NCBI RefSeq assembly: GCF_900155945.1
Contig: NZ_FTMN01000008.1
Coordinates: 124,001 to 188,000 of the forward strand
Direction of reading: 5' to 3'
Length of the DNA stretch: 64,000 nt
Source: Marinobacterium stanieri
GTDB taxonomy: Bacteria > Pseudomonadota > Gammaproteobacteria > Pseudomonadales > Balneatricaceae
Shown here: positions 26,832-40,372 of the stretch, piece by piece
Layout: every line of letters starts with the position of its first letter
How positions within the stretch are numbered: position 1 is the stretch's first letter
The notes under the pieces: generated by a model
Databases searched by the model: none
The model's input: the letters and a program-made list of their open reading frames with translations, nothing else
What the model was told of the DNA's origin: nothing
Position numbers and translations under genes: made by a program

Positions 26832-29800
26832 ACCTGCATTTGTACACCTGCGTGTCCATTCCGAGTACTCCCTGTTTGATGGTCTGGTCCGCATCAAGTC
26901 ATTGGTCAATACGGCTGCCGCGCAGAATATGCCGGCGGTGGCGATTACCGACCAGACCAACCTGTTTGCACTGGTCAAGTTCTACAAGGCTGCACTGGGA
27001 GCCGGCGTAAAGCCTCTGTGCGGTGTAGACCTCTGGGTTGAAAACCCGGAAGAGCCCGAGGGCGAGCCGTTCCGTATCACGTTGATGGTGCGCAACGGTC
27101 AGGGCTATCGCAATCTGATGGAGCTGGTATCGCGCGCCTATGCCGAAGGGCAGAACATCGTGCCCGAGCGGGCCCTGGTGCGTAAGGACTGGATTGCCGA
27201 GAAAGCAGATGGCCTGATCGCGCTGTCCGGTGGCCGTTTGGGGGATGTGGGCCGTGCTTTGCTGTCGGGCAACCCGGACCAGGCGGAGATTCTGCTGGCT
27301 GAGTGGCAGGCGATGTTCCCGGATAATTACTATCTGGAGATCCAGCGCACCGGCCGTGCGGGTGATGAGGCGCTGGTGCATGCCAGTGTGGAACTGGCGG
27401 CCCGTAAAGGCTGCCCGCTGGTGGCAACCAATGAGGTGATGTTCCTCAAGCAGGAAGACTTTGAGGCCCATGAGGCCCGCGTCTGTATCAACCTTGGCCG
27501 CACCCTGGAAGATCCGCAGCGTCCGCGTAATTACTCGGATCAGCAGTACTTCCGCAGCGCTGAAGAGATGGCAGAGCTGTTCAGTGATATTCCCAGCGCG
27601 CTGGAAAATACAGTCGAGATTGCCCGTCGCTGTAATATCGAGATAGAGCTGGGTACCTATTACCTGCCGCGCTTCCCGGTGCCGGAAGGCATGCTGATGG
27701 ATGACTTCTTCCGTCAGGTATCCTGGGACGGACTGGAAGAACGTCTTGAGTTTCTGCTCGACAAGAACGATCCCGACTATCAGGAAAAGCGCAAACCCTA
27801 CGAGAAGCGCCTCGAGTTTGAACTGGATATCATTATCCAGATGGGCTTCCCCGGTTACTTCCTGATCGTAATGGACTTCATCAAGTGGGGTAAGGAAAAC
27901 GGTATACCCGTAGGGCCAGGACGAGGCTCGGGTGCCGGTTCCCTGGTGGCCTACGTACTCAAGATCACCGATCTGGATCCGCTGGAATACGACCTGCTGT
28001 TCGAGCGCTTCCTGAACCCGGAACGTGTCTCAATGCCTGACTTCGATATCGACTTCTGCATGGATAACCGTGACCAGGTGATCGACTACGTGGCGCGCAA
28101 GTATGGCCGTGATGCCGTATCCCAGATCATCACCTACGGCACCATGGCCGCCAAGGCGGTGGTGCGAGACGTGGCGCGTGTACAGGGCAAGCCTTTCGGT
28201 TTGGCGGACCGTCTGTCCAAGCTGATTCCGTTCGAAGTGGGCATGACCCTGAGCAAGGCCTGGGAGCAGGAAGATGCGCTGCGTGATTTCGTTAACGGCA
28301 ATGAAGAAGCCGAAGAGATCATGGAGATGGCCTACAAGCTCGAAGGGGTGACACGTAACGTCGGCAAGCACGCCGGGGGCGTGGTTATTGCACCCACCAA
28401 GCTGACCGACTTCGCCGCCACCTACTGTGACGAAGAAGGTCATGGCCTGGTGACCCAGTTCGACAAGAACGATGTCGAAGAAGCGGGGCTGGTGAAGTTC
28501 GACTTCCTGGGTCTGAGGACCCTGACCATCATCGACTGGGCGCTGAAAACGATTAACCACAAGCGCGAGAAGGAAGGCGAAGGGCCGCTGGAGATCGAAT
28601 CCATCGACCTGGAAGACCCGGCCACCTTCAAACTGTTGCAAAGCGCCCAGACCACCGCCGTATTCCAGCTGGAATCCAGCGGTATGAAAGACCTGATCCG
28701 TCGCCTCTTGCCTAACCGCTTCGAGGATATCGTCGCGCTGGTGGCCCTGTTTCGACCCGGGCCGCTGCAGTCGGGCATGGTGGATGACTTCATCAACCGT
28801 AAGCACGGTCGCGCGCCGCTGGCCTGGCCGCATCCGGATTATCAGCTCGACAGCCTGCAGCCGGTACTGGAGCCCACCTACGGCATCATCCTGTACCAGG
28901 AACAGGTCATGCAGATCGCCCAGGTGATGGCGGGCTATACCCTCGGTGGCGCGGATATGCTGCGTCGTGCCATGGGTAAGAAAAAGCCCGAGGAAATGGC
29001 CAAACAGCGTGCCATCTTCCTCGAGGGCTGCGCCAACCAGGGTATCGACAAGGATCTGGCCGGCAACATCTTTGACCTGGTAGAGAAATTCGCCGGCTAC
29101 GGCTTCAACAAATCGCACTCCGCAGCCTATGCACTGGTTTCCTACCAGACCGCATGGCTGAAGCAGCACTACCCGGCGGCCTTTATGGCGGCGGTACTGT
29201 CTTCGGATATGCAGAACACTGACAAGGTGGTGATCTTCATTGAAGAGTGCCGCCAGATGGGCCTGACCGTGCGCCTGCCCAACGTCAATGACAGTGACTA
29301 CATGTTCACCGTCAATGATGCGGATGAGGTGGTCTATGGTCTGGGGGCTGTTAAGGGCGTGGGTGAAGGTCCGGTTGGCGCGATCATGGCGGCACGCAAG
29401 GAAGGCGGTCCGTTCAAGGACCTGTTCGACTTCTGCGAGCGTGTGGGTGCCGGTCGCCTCAACAAGCGTGTGCTTGAAGCGCTGGTGCGCTGTGGTGCAC
29501 TGGACAGCCTGGGTCCGTCCCGTGCCGTGCTCTGGGAAGCCATTGCCTCGGCGCTGAAGGCGGCTGATCAGAGCGCCCGCAATGCGGACGCCGGCATGAT
29601 GGATATGTTCGGTGAAGTGGAAGCGGAAAGCCCGGGAGACCCCTATGCGGAGTTCGGCAAGGCCCGTGACTGGACCGACAAGGAGCGCCTGCAGGGCGAG
29701 AAGGATACCCTGGGGCTGTACGTCACCGGTCACCCCATTGATGAGTATGAATCCGAGCTCAAACGCCTGGTGAGCCGCAAGCTGGTCGAACTTCAGCCCA

Positions 29801-30324
29801 ACCGTGGCGCCACCCAGAAGATGGCGGGGCTGGTAGTCGACATGCGCCTGAAGAAAACCAAAAAGGGCGATACCCTCTGCTTCCTGACGCTGGATGATCG
29901 CAGTGCACGCATGGAAATTACCCTGTTTGGCGATGTCTTCGACGCCGCCCGTTCCTTGATCAACAAGGATGCGGTGCTGGTGGTGGAAGGCGAGGTGGCC
30001 CAGGATGACTACAATGGTGGCTTGAAGGTGCGCGCCAGCAAGGTGATGAGCATGGCGCAGGTACGTACCGGTGCTGCACGCTGTGTTGAAATCCTGTGTG
30101 ACCGTAACCAGCTGGGCCGCCAGCAGATGAAGCAGCTGGGCGATACTCTCAAGGCTCATCGCAGCGTATTGCTCAAGTTGCCGGTGGCGCTGAACTACCA
30201 GCGTGAAGACGCCGCAGCGCGTCTCTGGCTGGATGAAAGCTGGGCCGTAGAGCCCGGGGATGATCTCCTGTTGCAGCTGAAGTCTCAGTTTGGCAACGAT
30301 AACGTCAGCCTTTGTTATGACTGA
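26824..30324 (+). CDS. dnaE: DNA polymerase III alpha subunit
   Basis: The 1166-residue replicative polymerase. N-terminal PHP domain begins at [20 protein letters not shown]; the polymerase active site includes [20 protein letters not shown] and [19 protein letters not shown] with two catalytic Asp near residue 400; the third acid is in [16 protein letters not shown] near 555. A helix-hairpin-helix part, an OB fold ([20 protein letters not shown] near 1000) and the tau-binding C-terminus follow. The start at 26824 is chosen because family similarity begins there; the frame is open upstream for 73 codons only as a shadow of rnhB. Size equals the family norm (1160 in E. coli). Confidence 0.98.
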   Translation: MSEPAFVHLRVHSEYSLFDGLVRIKSLVNTAAAQNMPAVAITDQTNLFALVKFYKAALGAGVKPLCGVDLWVENPEEPEGEPFRITLMVRNGQGYRNLMELVSRAYAEGQNIVPERALVRKDWIAEKADGLIALSGGRLGDVGRALLSGNPDQAEILLAEWQAMFPDNYYLEIQRTGRAGDEALVHASVELAARKGCPLVATNEVMFLKQEDFEAHEARVCINLGRTLEDPQRPRNYSDQQYFRSAEEMAELFSDIPSALENTVEIARRCNIEIELGTYYLPRFPVPEGMLMDDFFRQVSWDGLEERLEFLLDKNDPDYQEKRKPYEKRLEFELDIIIQMGFPGYFLIVMDFIKWGKENGIPVGPGRGSGAGSLVAYVLKITDLDPLEYDLLFERFLNPERVSMPDFDIDFCMDNRDQVIDYVARKYGRDAVSQIITYGTMAAKAVVRDVARVQGKPFGLADRLSKLIPFEVGMTLSKAWEQEDALRDFVNGNEEAEEIMEMAYKLEGVTRNVGKHAGGVVIAPTKLTDFAATYCDEEGHGLVTQFDKNDVEEAGLVKFDFLGLRTLTIIDWALKTINHKREKEGEGPLEIESIDLEDPATFKLLQSAQTTAVFQLESSGMKDLIRRLLPNRFEDIVALVALFRPGPLQSGMVDDFINRKHGRAPLAWPHPDYQLDSLQPVLEPTYGIILYQEQVMQIAQVMAGYTLGGADMLRRAMGKKKPEEMAKQRAIFLEGCANQGIDKDLAGNIFDLVEKFAGYGFNKSHSAAYALVSYQTAWLKQHYPAAFMAAVLSSDMQNTDKVVIFIEECRQMGLTVRLPNVNDSDYMFTVNDADEVVYGLGAVKGVGEGPVGAIMAARKEGGPFKDLFDFCERVGAGRLNKRVLEALVRCGALDSLGPSRAVLWEAIASALKAADQSARNADAGMMDMFGEVEAESPGDPYAEFGKARDWTDKERLQGEKDTLGLYVTGHPIDEYESELKRLVSRKLVELQPNRGATQKMAGLVVDMRLKKTKKGDTLCFLTLDDRSARMEITLFGDVFDAARSLINKDAVLVVEGEVAQDDYNGGLKVRASKVMSMAQVRTGAARCVEILCDRNQLGRQQMKQLGDTLKAHRSVLLKLPVALNYQREDAAARLWLDESWAVEPGDDLLLQLKSQFGNDNVSLCYD

Positions 30325-30419
30325 CAGGGTGGAGATCAAACCGCTCAGCCGTTAGAATTGATTGATTATTCCGTGCCCTGTTTACCGGGCCCCAAGTTAC
30401 TGAATAGAAGCAGACACGC

Positions 30420-31379
30420 ATGAATCCTAACTATCTGGATTTCGAACAGCCGATTGCCGAGCTGGAAGCCAAAATCAGTGAGCTGCGCCATGTCAACGAG
30501 GACACGGCGGGGCTTAATCTGGGCGACGAACTGGAAAAACTGCAGGAAAAAAGCCGCAGCCTGACCGAGTCCATCTTCAAGGACCTGTCCGCCTGGCAGA
30601 TTTCGCAGATCGCCCGTCACCCTCAGCGTCCCTACACTCTGGATTATGTGAAGCACATCTTTGATGACTTCGATGAAATCCACGGTGACCGTCACTTTGC
30701 CGATGATCAGGCAATCGTGGGTGGTCTGGCGCGTCTGGACGGCCGTCCGGTAATGGTAATCGGGCACCAGAAAGGCCGCGAAGTTAAGGAAAAGGTGCGT
30801 CGCAACTTCGGCATGCCGCGTCCCGAAGGCTACCGCAAGGCGCTGCGCATGATGGAAATGGCCGAGCGCTTTAAAATGCCGGTTCTGACCTTTATCGATA
30901 CGCCGGGTGCTTATCCGGGCATCGATGCTGAAGAGCGTGGTCAGTCAGAAGCCATCGCCTTCAACCTGGCCAAAATGTCCCAGCTGAACACCCCGATCAT
31001 CTCCACTGTTATCGGTGAGGGTGGTTCCGGTGGTGCACTGGCGATTGGTGTCTGCGATGAACTGCTGATGCTGCAGTACGGTACCTACTCTGTAATTTCG
31101 CCGGAAGGCTGTGCGTCTATCCTGTGGAAAAGTGCCGAGCGTGCATCCGATGCCGCCAAGGCCATGGGTATCACCTCTGACCGTCTGCACGAACTGGGCC
31201 TGGTTGATCAGGTGGTCAGCGAGCCGCTGGGCGGTGCGCACCGTAACCTGGAACTGATGTCTGCCAACCTGAAGAAGCATCTGGTTGAGACGCTGGACCG
31301 CCTCAGCGAGTTCGAATCCGACGAACTGCTGGAGCGCCGTTACGAACGCCTGATGTCCTACGGTGTCTTCGAAGAATAA
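30420..31379 (+). CDS. accA: Acetyl-CoA carboxylase carboxyltransferase subunit alpha
   Basis: A 319-residue subunit that, with AccD, moves the carboxyl group from biotin to acetyl-CoA, the first step of fatty acid synthesis. Begins [20 protein letters not shown] as in the family; crotonase-fold motifs [19 protein letters not shown] and [21 protein letters not shown] provide the oxyanion hole. It lies 95 bp after dnaE, as in most gammaproteobacteria, and its last codons overlap the proposed tilS start. Confidence 0.97.
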   Translation: MNPNYLDFEQPIAELEAKISELRHVNEDTAGLNLGDELEKLQEKSRSLTESIFKDLSAWQISQIARHPQRPYTLDYVKHIFDDFDEIHGDRHFADDQAIVGGLARLDGRPVMVIGHQKGREVKEKVRRNFGMPRPEGYRKALRMMEMAERFKMPVLTFIDTPGAYPGIDAEERGQSEAIAFNLAKMSQLNTPIISTVIGEGGSGGALAIGVCDELLMLQYGTYSVISPEGCASILWKSAERASDAAKAMGITSDRLHELGLVDQVVSEPLGGAHRNLELMSANLKKHLVETLDRLSEFESDELLERRYERLMSYGVFEE

Positions 31380-32682
31380 GGCTGAGCGGGCAGCGTCGAC
31401 GCTGCCTGAACTGCTGGAGGTTCTGGCTGCCGAACTGGCTGCCGAACCGGATGTCCGCCGCTGGGTTCTGGCCTTCAGCGGCGGGCTCGATTCCTCCCTT
31501 CTGCTTGAACTCTGTGCCCGTCTGAACCTGCCACAACCCTTGCTGGCTGTGCATATTGATCATCAACTGCAAGCAGTCTCCCGCCAATGGCGTGATCACT
31601 GTCGTGATCATTGTGAACGGCTGGGGGTTCCCATCCAGATCGTGCCAGTCAATCCGGCATCGAGCTCGGAAGCCAGTGCGCGCTCAGCTCGGTATCAGGC
31701 TTTCGAGGCACTGCTGCAACCCGGCGACTGCCTGTTGATGGCACAACACGCCGATGATCAGGCGGAGACTCTGCTACTGCGTCTGCTTCGTGGTTCAGGG
31801 GTGGCCGGTCTGGCTGCCATGCCGGCGGGGCGGGCTTTGGGAGAGGCGCGCTTGCTGCGTCCTCTTTTGAGCCAGCCTCGAGCCCGACTGGAAGCAGCCG
31901 CGGCAGAACTGGGCCTTGCTCCGGTTGAAGATCCGACCAATGTGCAGGATCACTATGATCGCAACTGGTTGCGCCTGCACATCCTGCCGCGCCTTAAGCA
32001 GCACTGGCCGTCCCTGTTGCAGCGCTGCAAGGACACAACGGCGCTGATGAGTGATGCCGACCAGCTGTTACAGGAACGCGCTGAAGAGGATCTGCAGCAC
32101 TGCCGGCAAGCATCGGGCGGGTTGTGTCTCAGTCAATTATGCCAACTCTCCTCAGCACGCCAGCGTAACCTGTTGCATCATTGGATAATGCGGCAGACGG
32201 GTCATCGATTAAGCCGCCAGCGCCTGCAGAATCTGCAGCGGTCAATGTTATCCACACGATCGGATGCCAGTCCCGAAGAGCGTTTCCCGGGGTATCACCT
32301 GCGCCGCTACCGTGATGAGTTGCACTTTGTGCCTGATCCGCTGCCGGTTGTCGCGTCAGATTCGGTTGTGGCTGTGAGGGTGGGGCAGGACCTGGAGTTG
32401 CCGACGGGCCGACTAAGCTGGCATCGTGAAAGTGCAGGGTTGGCAGAAGGTACCATTCTGGAGCTGCGTTACCGCCAGGGCGGTGAACGTTTGCGACCTG
32501 TTGGGCGGGGCGGTTCGGTAGCACTGAAACAGCTGCTGCAGGAGTCTGGCTTGCCGCCCTGGTTGCGTCCGCTGCAGCCGATTCTCTGGTCCGATGGAGA
32601 GATTCGGGCAGTGCCCGGCATCTGCCTGTGTGAGCCTGGCCTGGTTGAAAAGGGATTGGTGCCGCATTGGCACGCTTTTGGT

Positions 32683-32691
<9 letters not shown>
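31363..32691 (+). CDS. tilS: tRNA(Ile)-lysidine synthase
   Basis: A 442-residue ATP-dependent ligase that puts lysine on C34 of the tRNA-Ile reading AUA. The N-type ATP pyrophosphatase motif [19 protein letters not shown] is near residue 38, [21 protein letters not shown] near 127, and the C-terminal tRNA-binding domain around [20 protein letters not shown]. The start is unsure: GTG at 31363 overlaps accA by 17 bp and has no good ribosome site, but no other ATG, GTG or TTG precedes the P-loop. Coupling to accA translation would explain this. Confidence 0.9.
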
Positions 32692-35727
<3,036 letters not shown>

Positions 35728-35743
35728 AGCCTGAAAGTATGAT

Positions 35744-35771
35744 AAAAAGGGGGCTCTTGGCCCCCTTTTTT
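35744..35771 (+). terminator. Rho-independent terminator of eno
   Basis: 11-bp stem AAAAAGGGGGC/GCCCCCTTTTT with loop TCTTG, ending in six T. One of the clearest terminators in the window; it may also stop transcripts partly before ftsB. Confidence 0.9.
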
Positions 35772-35812
35772 GATTTTTGACCCTGGGCCCTGTGCAAGCA
35801 AGAGGAAACTGC

Positions 35813-36109
35813 GTGTATCGCTGGTTGTTGTTGATTTTGCTGGTGATGCTGCTCGGTTTGCAGTACCGGCTCTGGTTTGGAGAAGCCAACCTGCGCCAGG
35901 TGTGGCAGCTGGAAGACAAGATTCTGGAGCAGCGAGAAATCAATCAGCAGCTGGCCGAGCGCAACAAGCGCCTTGAAGCCGAAGTACAGGATCTCAAACA
36001 GGGACTGTCTGCCCTGGAAGAACGTGCCCGCAGTGAAATGGGCATGGTTCGCAAGGGGGAAACCTTTTTTCAGCTCATTGAGCCCGAGCCGGAGAACCCG
36101 CGACGTTGA
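35813..36109 (+). CDS. ftsB: Cell division protein FtsB
   Basis: A 98-residue bitopic membrane protein of the FtsQLB complex. One transmembrane helix near the N-terminus (WLLLILLVMLLGLQYRLWFG), then a coiled coil (about 33-70) and the conserved ERARSEMGMVRKGETFFQLI. Start is GTG at 35813, with AGAGGAA 5 nt upstream; the 12 codons upstream in frame overlap the terminator side. Normally followed by ispD and ispF; here truD starts inside its stop codon. Confidence 0.93.
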   Translation: MYRWLLLILLVMLLGLQYRLWFGEANLRQVWQLEDKILEQREINQQLAERNKRLEAEVQDLKQGLSALEERARSEMGMVRKGETFFQLIEPEPENPRR

Positions 36110-37146
36110 ACTTTTCACTCGCCACTGAATGGCTGTATGGCGAACCCTCATCCCAGGCCCAGCTTCGTTCCCAGCCCGAAGACTTTCAGGTATTTGAACG
36201 CCTGCCGTTCACGCCGGACGGGGAAGGCGAGCATGTCTTCCTGTATATTCGCAAAACCGGTGAAAACACCGATTGGGTTGCCCGTCAGCTGGCGAATTTC
36301 TGTCAGGTGAGTCCGCGCGATGTTGGCTATGCCGGCAAAAAGGACCGCCATGCCGTGACCGAACAGTGGTTCAGTGTGCGCCTGCCTATCGGCCGTTCGC
36401 TCACCTGGTCCCTGTTCGGGGGCGACAGCATTGAAGTATTGGAATCGGTTCGTCACAGTCGCAAACTGCGTCTGGGGGCCCTTGAGGGCAACCGTTTTGT
36501 ACTGCGCCTGCGTGATGTAACCGATGAGCAGGCGTTTGCGGCGCGGGTCGAACAGATTCGCGCCGGTGTGCCCAACTATTTCGGCGAGCAGCGTTTCGGC
36601 ATTGAAGGCGGTAACCTCGACAAGGGTCTGGCCATGCTGGAGGGGCGCCTGAAAGAGCGTCAGCGGCATAAGAAGGGACTCTATATCTCCGCGCTGCGTT
36701 CCTGGCTGTTCAATCAGGTGGTCAGCGATCGTATTCGCCAGGGGTACTGGGAGCGTATTCTGCCGGGCGATGTATTGATGTTGAACGGCTCGCAGAGCTG
36801 TTTCCGTGCGGAGCCCGAAGCCAGTGACCTGGCCGAGCGTCTAGCCGCAGGTGATGTGCATCTTACCGCACCCATGTGGGGGCGAGGTGAGCTGATGACG
36901 CGTGACGATGCCGCAGCTTTTGAACAGCAAGTACTGGAGCCCTGGCAAGCCTTGTGTAATGGGCTGGAAGGCCTGGGTCTGAACCAGGAGCGGCGCAGCA
37001 TGCGTCTGCTACCGCTTGGCCTCAAGGCTGAGCAAGAACAGGAACAGCAATGGCGACTGGAGTTTGAATTGCCCTCCGGAGCTTTTGCCACCAGTGTTCT
37101 GCGTGAACTCTGTCAGTGGCGCAACGCAAATTTTCAGCAGGAGTAA
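36106..37146 (+). CDS. truD: tRNA pseudouridine(13) synthase TruD
   Basis: A 346-residue enzyme that makes pseudouridine 13 in tRNA-Glu. The family block DVGYAGKKDRHAVTEQWFSV holds the catalytic Asp near residue 80; PNYFGEQRFGIEGGNLDKGL and the inserted TRUD domain (YISALRSWLFNQVVSDRI) follow. The start is TTG at 36106, overlapping the ftsB stop (TTGA), so it depends on coupling; the first residues MNFSLATEWLYG fit the family. The order truD-surE-pcm-nlpD-rpoS is the standard one. Confidence 0.94.
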   Translation: MNFSLATEWLYGEPSSQAQLRSQPEDFQVFERLPFTPDGEGEHVFLYIRKTGENTDWVARQLANFCQVSPRDVGYAGKKDRHAVTEQWFSVRLPIGRSLTWSLFGGDSIEVLESVRHSRKLRLGALEGNRFVLRLRDVTDEQAFAARVEQIRAGVPNYFGEQRFGIEGGNLDKGLAMLEGRLKERQRHKKGLYISALRSWLFNQVVSDRIRQGYWERILPGDVLMLNGSQSCFRAEPEASDLAERLAAGDVHLTAPMWGRGELMTRDDAAAFEQQVLEPWQALCNGLEGLGLNQERRSMRLLPLGLKAEQEQEQQWRLEFELPSGAFATSVLRELCQWRNANFQQE

Positions 37147-37155
37147 TCGGGAAAA

Positions 37156-37911
37156 ATGCTGACCTTGATTTCCAATGATGATGGTGTGTACGCGCCAGGC
37201 CTGGCAACTCTGGCCGAGCGCCTGGCACAGGATACCGAAACCTGTGTGGTCGCACCTGATCGCAACCGCAGTGGTGCCAGTAACGCTCTCACGCTAGACC
37301 GCCCTTTGGAAGCGCACCGCCATTCCAGCGGCTATTTCGGCATTAACGGTACACCGACCGATTGTGTCCATCTTGGCAGCTCCGGTCTGTTCACTGACGA
37401 GCGCCGCCCCGACATCGTCGTATCGGGTATCAATGCAGGTGCCAACCTGGGGGATGATGTGCTCTATTCGGGCACTGTTGCCGCTGCAACCGAAGGGCGT
37501 CATTGCCGTCTGCCGCCAATTGCGGTGTCCATGCACAGCTTCCATCCCAAGCATTACGAAACCGGTGCCGAGATTGTCGCCACGCTGGTAAAGCGTCTGG
37601 AGGCACTGGTGGTGGCACCACGGACTGTACTCAATATCAATGTACCAGACCTGCCGCTGGATCAGATCAAGGGTATTCACGTTACCCGTCTGGGGCACCG
37701 CCATCGCGCAGATCCGCCGGTAGCGATGGAAGACCCTCGTGGTCGTACCCGTTACTGGATTGCCGGTGCTGGTGCGGCAGCCGATTCGGATCCGGGAACT
37801 GACTTCTTTGCCGTCGAGAACGGCTTTGTGTCAGTCACGCCTCTGCAGATCGATATGACACATTATTCAGGCATGGATAACCTGGGCGAATGGCTGGAGG
37901 ATTTGATGTGA
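37156..37911 (+). CDS. surE: 5'/3'-nucleotidase SurE
   Basis: A 251-residue metal-dependent survival protein that removes phosphate from nucleoside monophosphates. The N-terminal metal-binding motif is [15 protein letters not shown] (Asp8-Asp9 type); [16 protein letters not shown] and [20 protein letters not shown] complete the active site (Ser and Asn ligands). Its end overlaps pcm. Confidence 0.96.
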   Translation: MLTLISNDDGVYAPGLATLAERLAQDTETCVVAPDRNRSGASNALTLDRPLEAHRHSSGYFGINGTPTDCVHLGSSGLFTDERRPDIVVSGINAGANLGDDVLYSGTVAAATEGRHCRLPPIAVSMHSFHPKHYETGAEIVATLVKRLEALVVAPRTVLNINVPDLPLDQIKGIHVTRLGHRHRADPPVAMEDPRGRTRYWIAGAGAAADSDPGTDFFAVENGFVSVTPLQIDMTHYSGMDNLGEWLEDLM

Positions 37912-38573
37912 TCGACCGCGATCTACAGGGAATCGGCATGACCTCCAGGCGTACCCGTGAGCGCCTGGTACAGCGTCTGCGTGATCAGGGCGTTGCGGAT
38001 GAGCGTGTTTTGAATGCAGTCATCGATACCCCGCGGCATATCTTTATTGATGAGGCGCTGTCCCATCGTGCCTATGAAGATACGGCGCTGCCGATCAGCT
38101 ACAACCAGACCATTTCTCAGCCGTATATCGTTGCCCGCATGACAGAGCTGCTGCTGGAAGGCGGGCCGCGCAACAAGGTGCTGGAAGTGGGGACCGGTTC
38201 GGGCTATCAGACGGCCATTCTTGGCCTGCTGGTTGATCAGGTGTTCAGTGTTGAGCGTATCCGCCCGCTGCAGGAAAAAGCCCGTAAACGGCTGCAGCGC
38301 CTGAAACTGCACAATGTGATGTTGCGGCACACAGATGGTGGCATGGGCTGGCCTGACAAGGCGCCCTTTGACGGTATTCTGGTGACAGCGGCTCCGCGTG
38401 AGGTACCTCAGGAACTGCTGTCACAATTGGCGATTGGTGGCTGCCTGGTGATTCCGGTCGGGGATGAAGAGCAGGCACTTAAGCGCATTACGCGTACTGC
38501 GGACGACGAGTACACAACGGAAGTGATGGAAAAAGTACGCTTTGTGCCACTGCTCAGTGGCACGGTGCGTTGA
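37908..38573 (+). CDS. pcm: Protein-L-isoaspartate O-methyltransferase
   Basis: A 221-residue repair enzyme that methylates isoaspartyl residues in aged proteins using SAM. The SAM-binding block is [41 protein letters not shown] is the family substrate loop; [18 protein letters not shown] follows. I use GTG at 37908, inside the surE stop, with GGAGG 7 nt upstream; an in-frame ATG at 37890 would add six residues. Confidence 0.94.
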   Translation: MIDRDLQGIGMTSRRTRERLVQRLRDQGVADERVLNAVIDTPRHIFIDEALSHRAYEDTALPISYNQTISQPYIVARMTELLLEGGPRNKVLEVGTGSGYQTAILGLLVDQVFSVERIRPLQEKARKRLQRLKLHNVMLRHTDGGMGWPDKAPFDGILVTAAPREVPQELLSQLAIGGCLVIPVGDEEQALKRITRTADDEYTTEVMEKVRFVPLLSGTVR

Positions 38574-38587
38574 CGACAGGAGTAAGC

Positions 38588-39508
38588 GTGCGTAACAAAC
38601 GCGATTATCTGGTGCTGTCCGCCAAAGGCATGATGATGGGGATTGCCGATGCGGTGCCCGGGGTGTCGGGCGGAACCATAGCCTTTATTACCGGCATTTA
38701 TGAAGAGCTGATCGACACCCTGAAAAGCTTTAATACCGAGGCCCTGCGCCTGCTGTTTTCGCAGGGGCCGGTGGCCTGCTGGCGCTATGTGAACGGCAGC
38801 TTCTTGCTGGCGGTGCTGGCCGGTATTCTTCTCAGCCTGGTCAGTGTAGCTCACCTGACGCTATATCTGCTGGAGCACCACCCGATCTTGATCTGGTCAT
38901 TTTTCTTTGGCCTGATCCTGGCATCGACCTGGAGCGTGCTGCGCCATATTCGTGGCTGGAGCACCAACCTGGTGTCCACCTTTGTGCTGGGGGGCATGCT
39001 GGCCTATTTCATAACTTCACGAGGGCCGGCCATGCTGGAGCCCACCACGCTGATGACTTTCCTGGCCGGCATGATTGCGATTTGCGCCATGATTTTGCCG
39101 GGGCTTTCCGGCAGCTTCATTCTGCTGCTGATGGGCATGTATGCGCCCGTACTTGAAGCGGTGAAGGAACTACAGTGGGGCACCCTGGGTCTATTCTGCG
39201 CGGGCTGTGTACTGGGACTGCTAAGTTTTTCCCGGGTGCTGAGCTGGGCTTTCCACCATCATCGCATGACCACACTGGCTCTGCTGGGCGGGTTCATGCT
39301 CGGCTCATTGAACAAGGTATGGCCCTGGAAATATACCCTGGCCTACAGTATCAATGGCAAGGGAGAGGAGGTGCCGTTGATGCAGGATAACCTGCTGCCC
39401 AGCAGCTATGAGGTCCTGACCGGACTGGATCCCCAGTTCTGGCCGGCACTGGCACTTATGTTCATGGGAGCCCTGCTGGGTGTGCTGATGGATCGGCAGC
39501 AGGGCTAA
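38588..39508 (+). CDS. DUF368 membrane protein, probable undecaprenyl-phosphate translocase (PopT-like)
   Basis: A 306-residue polytopic inner-membrane protein of the DUF368 family. The opening AKGMMMGIADAVPGVSGGTI is the family signature, repeated in inverted form in the middle (AMILPGLSGSFILLLMGMYA), as in a two-repeat transporter. DUF368 proteins have been shown to carry undecaprenyl phosphate back across the inner membrane, notably at high pH. Start is GTG at 38588 with AGGAG 5 nt upstream; the TTG at 38570 is less likely. It sits 14 bp after pcm and 10 bp before nlpD, an added gene in an otherwise standard cluster. Neighbouring UppS and NlpD fit a role in wall synthesis. Confidence 0.88.
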   Translation: MRNKRDYLVLSAKGMMMGIADAVPGVSGGTIAFITGIYEELIDTLKSFNTEALRLLFSQGPVACWRYVNGSFLLAVLAGILLSLVSVAHLTLYLLEHHPILIWSFFFGLILASTWSVLRHIRGWSTNLVSTFVLGGMLAYFITSRGPAMLEPTTLMTFLAGMIAICAMILPGLSGSFILLLMGMYAPVLEAVKELQWGTLGLFCAGCVLGLLSFSRVLSWAFHHHRMTTLALLGGFMLGSLNKVWPWKYTLAYSINGKGEEVPLMQDNLLPSSYEVLTGLDPQFWPALALMFMGALLGVLMDRQQG

Positions 39509-39518
39509 GGAGGCGCGA

Positions 39519-40310
39519 GTGCCCTGGCGGCTGATATTGACAGGATGGCTGATTGTGCTGCTGGGGGGCTGCTCCTCCGGTTATGCGCCTGTCACGGACC
39601 AGTCGCTGGGGGCCCGCTCTGCCAGTAAAGGGCCGGCGCCTGCCAGTTATCGCGTGCAGAAAGGCGATACACTCTATTCCATCGCTTTCCGCTATGGGCT
39701 CGACTACCGTCAGGTTGCCCGCTGGAACGGGATCAGCAGTCGTGACTACATCTACCCCGGTCAGCGTCTGCGCCTGGCCCCGTCCAGTCAGCGTTCCAGT
39801 AGCGGTTCCGCATCTTCATCCAGCTCTTCCAGCAGTGGCGCGAAAACCACCGCTTCAAGTGGCAGCAACTCACCAGCTGCCAGTAAGCCCCAGCCCACAA
39901 GTAAACCCAAGCCCGCGCCCGCACCTGCCTCAACCGGCCCGGTGCGCTGGCAATGGCCACATCCTGGACGAATCCTGTCCGGGTTCGGCGGTGGTCAGCC
40001 GGCCAACAAGGGTATCGATATCATCGGTAAACAGGGTGATGCGGTGAAAGCGGCTGCCGCCGGGGTGGTGGTCTATTCCGGTAATGGCCTGCTTGGATAT
40101 GGGAATATGGTTATTCTAAATCATGACAACCAGTACCTGAGTGCCTACGCCCATAACAGTCGCATTTTTGTACGAGAGGGTGATAAGGTTAAAGCAGGCG
40201 AAAAAATAGCCGAAATAGGTAGTACGGGTGCAGCACGCACAATGCTGCATTTTGAGATCCGGCGGGATGGTAATCCCGTAAATCCTATGCGCTATCTGCC
40301 TAAGCGCTGA
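39519..40310 (+). CDS. nlpD: Murein hydrolase activator NlpD
   Basis: A 263-residue outer-membrane lipoprotein that activates amidase AmiC at the septum. Start GTG at 39519 after GGAGG; lipobox LLGGCSSG with Cys near residue 18; LysM domain about 45-90 (YRVQKGDTLYSIAFRYGLDY); a Ser-rich then Pro/Lys-rich linker (about 92-145); C-terminal M23 domain (about 150-260). In this domain the zinc ligands of active M23 peptidases are incomplete (NKGIDIIGKQGD instead of HxGxD), as in NlpD and EnvC. Its coding region often carries the main promoter of rpoS. Confidence 0.93.
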   Translation: MPWRLILTGWLIVLLGGCSSGYAPVTDQSLGARSASKGPAPASYRVQKGDTLYSIAFRYGLDYRQVARWNGISSRDYIYPGQRLRLAPSSQRSSSGSASSSSSSSSGAKTTASSGSNSPAASKPQPTSKPKPAPAPASTGPVRWQWPHPGRILSGFGGGQPANKGIDIIGKQGDAVKAAAAGVVVYSGNGLLGYGNMVILNHDNQYLSAYAHNSRIFVREGDKVKAGEKIAEIGSTGAARTMLHFEIRRDGNPVNPMRYLPKR

Positions 40311-40372
40311 CGATAACAATAATAACAACATACATAGATGGCTCAGACCATCGTCCAAACTGGGGGTAACAC

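Noticed and set aside
28030-30339. 769-residue open frame on the minus strand opposite dnaE
   Set aside because: It mirrors dnaE codon by codon; strong third-position bias keeps the antisense frame open. The translation has no known domain, no ribosome site of note and low-complexity His/Gln/Leu composition.
39790-39950. Serine-rich low-complexity stretch in nlpD as frameshift or repeat expansion
   Set aside because: Frame is intact and NlpD proteins normally have such a linker between LysM and M23 domains.
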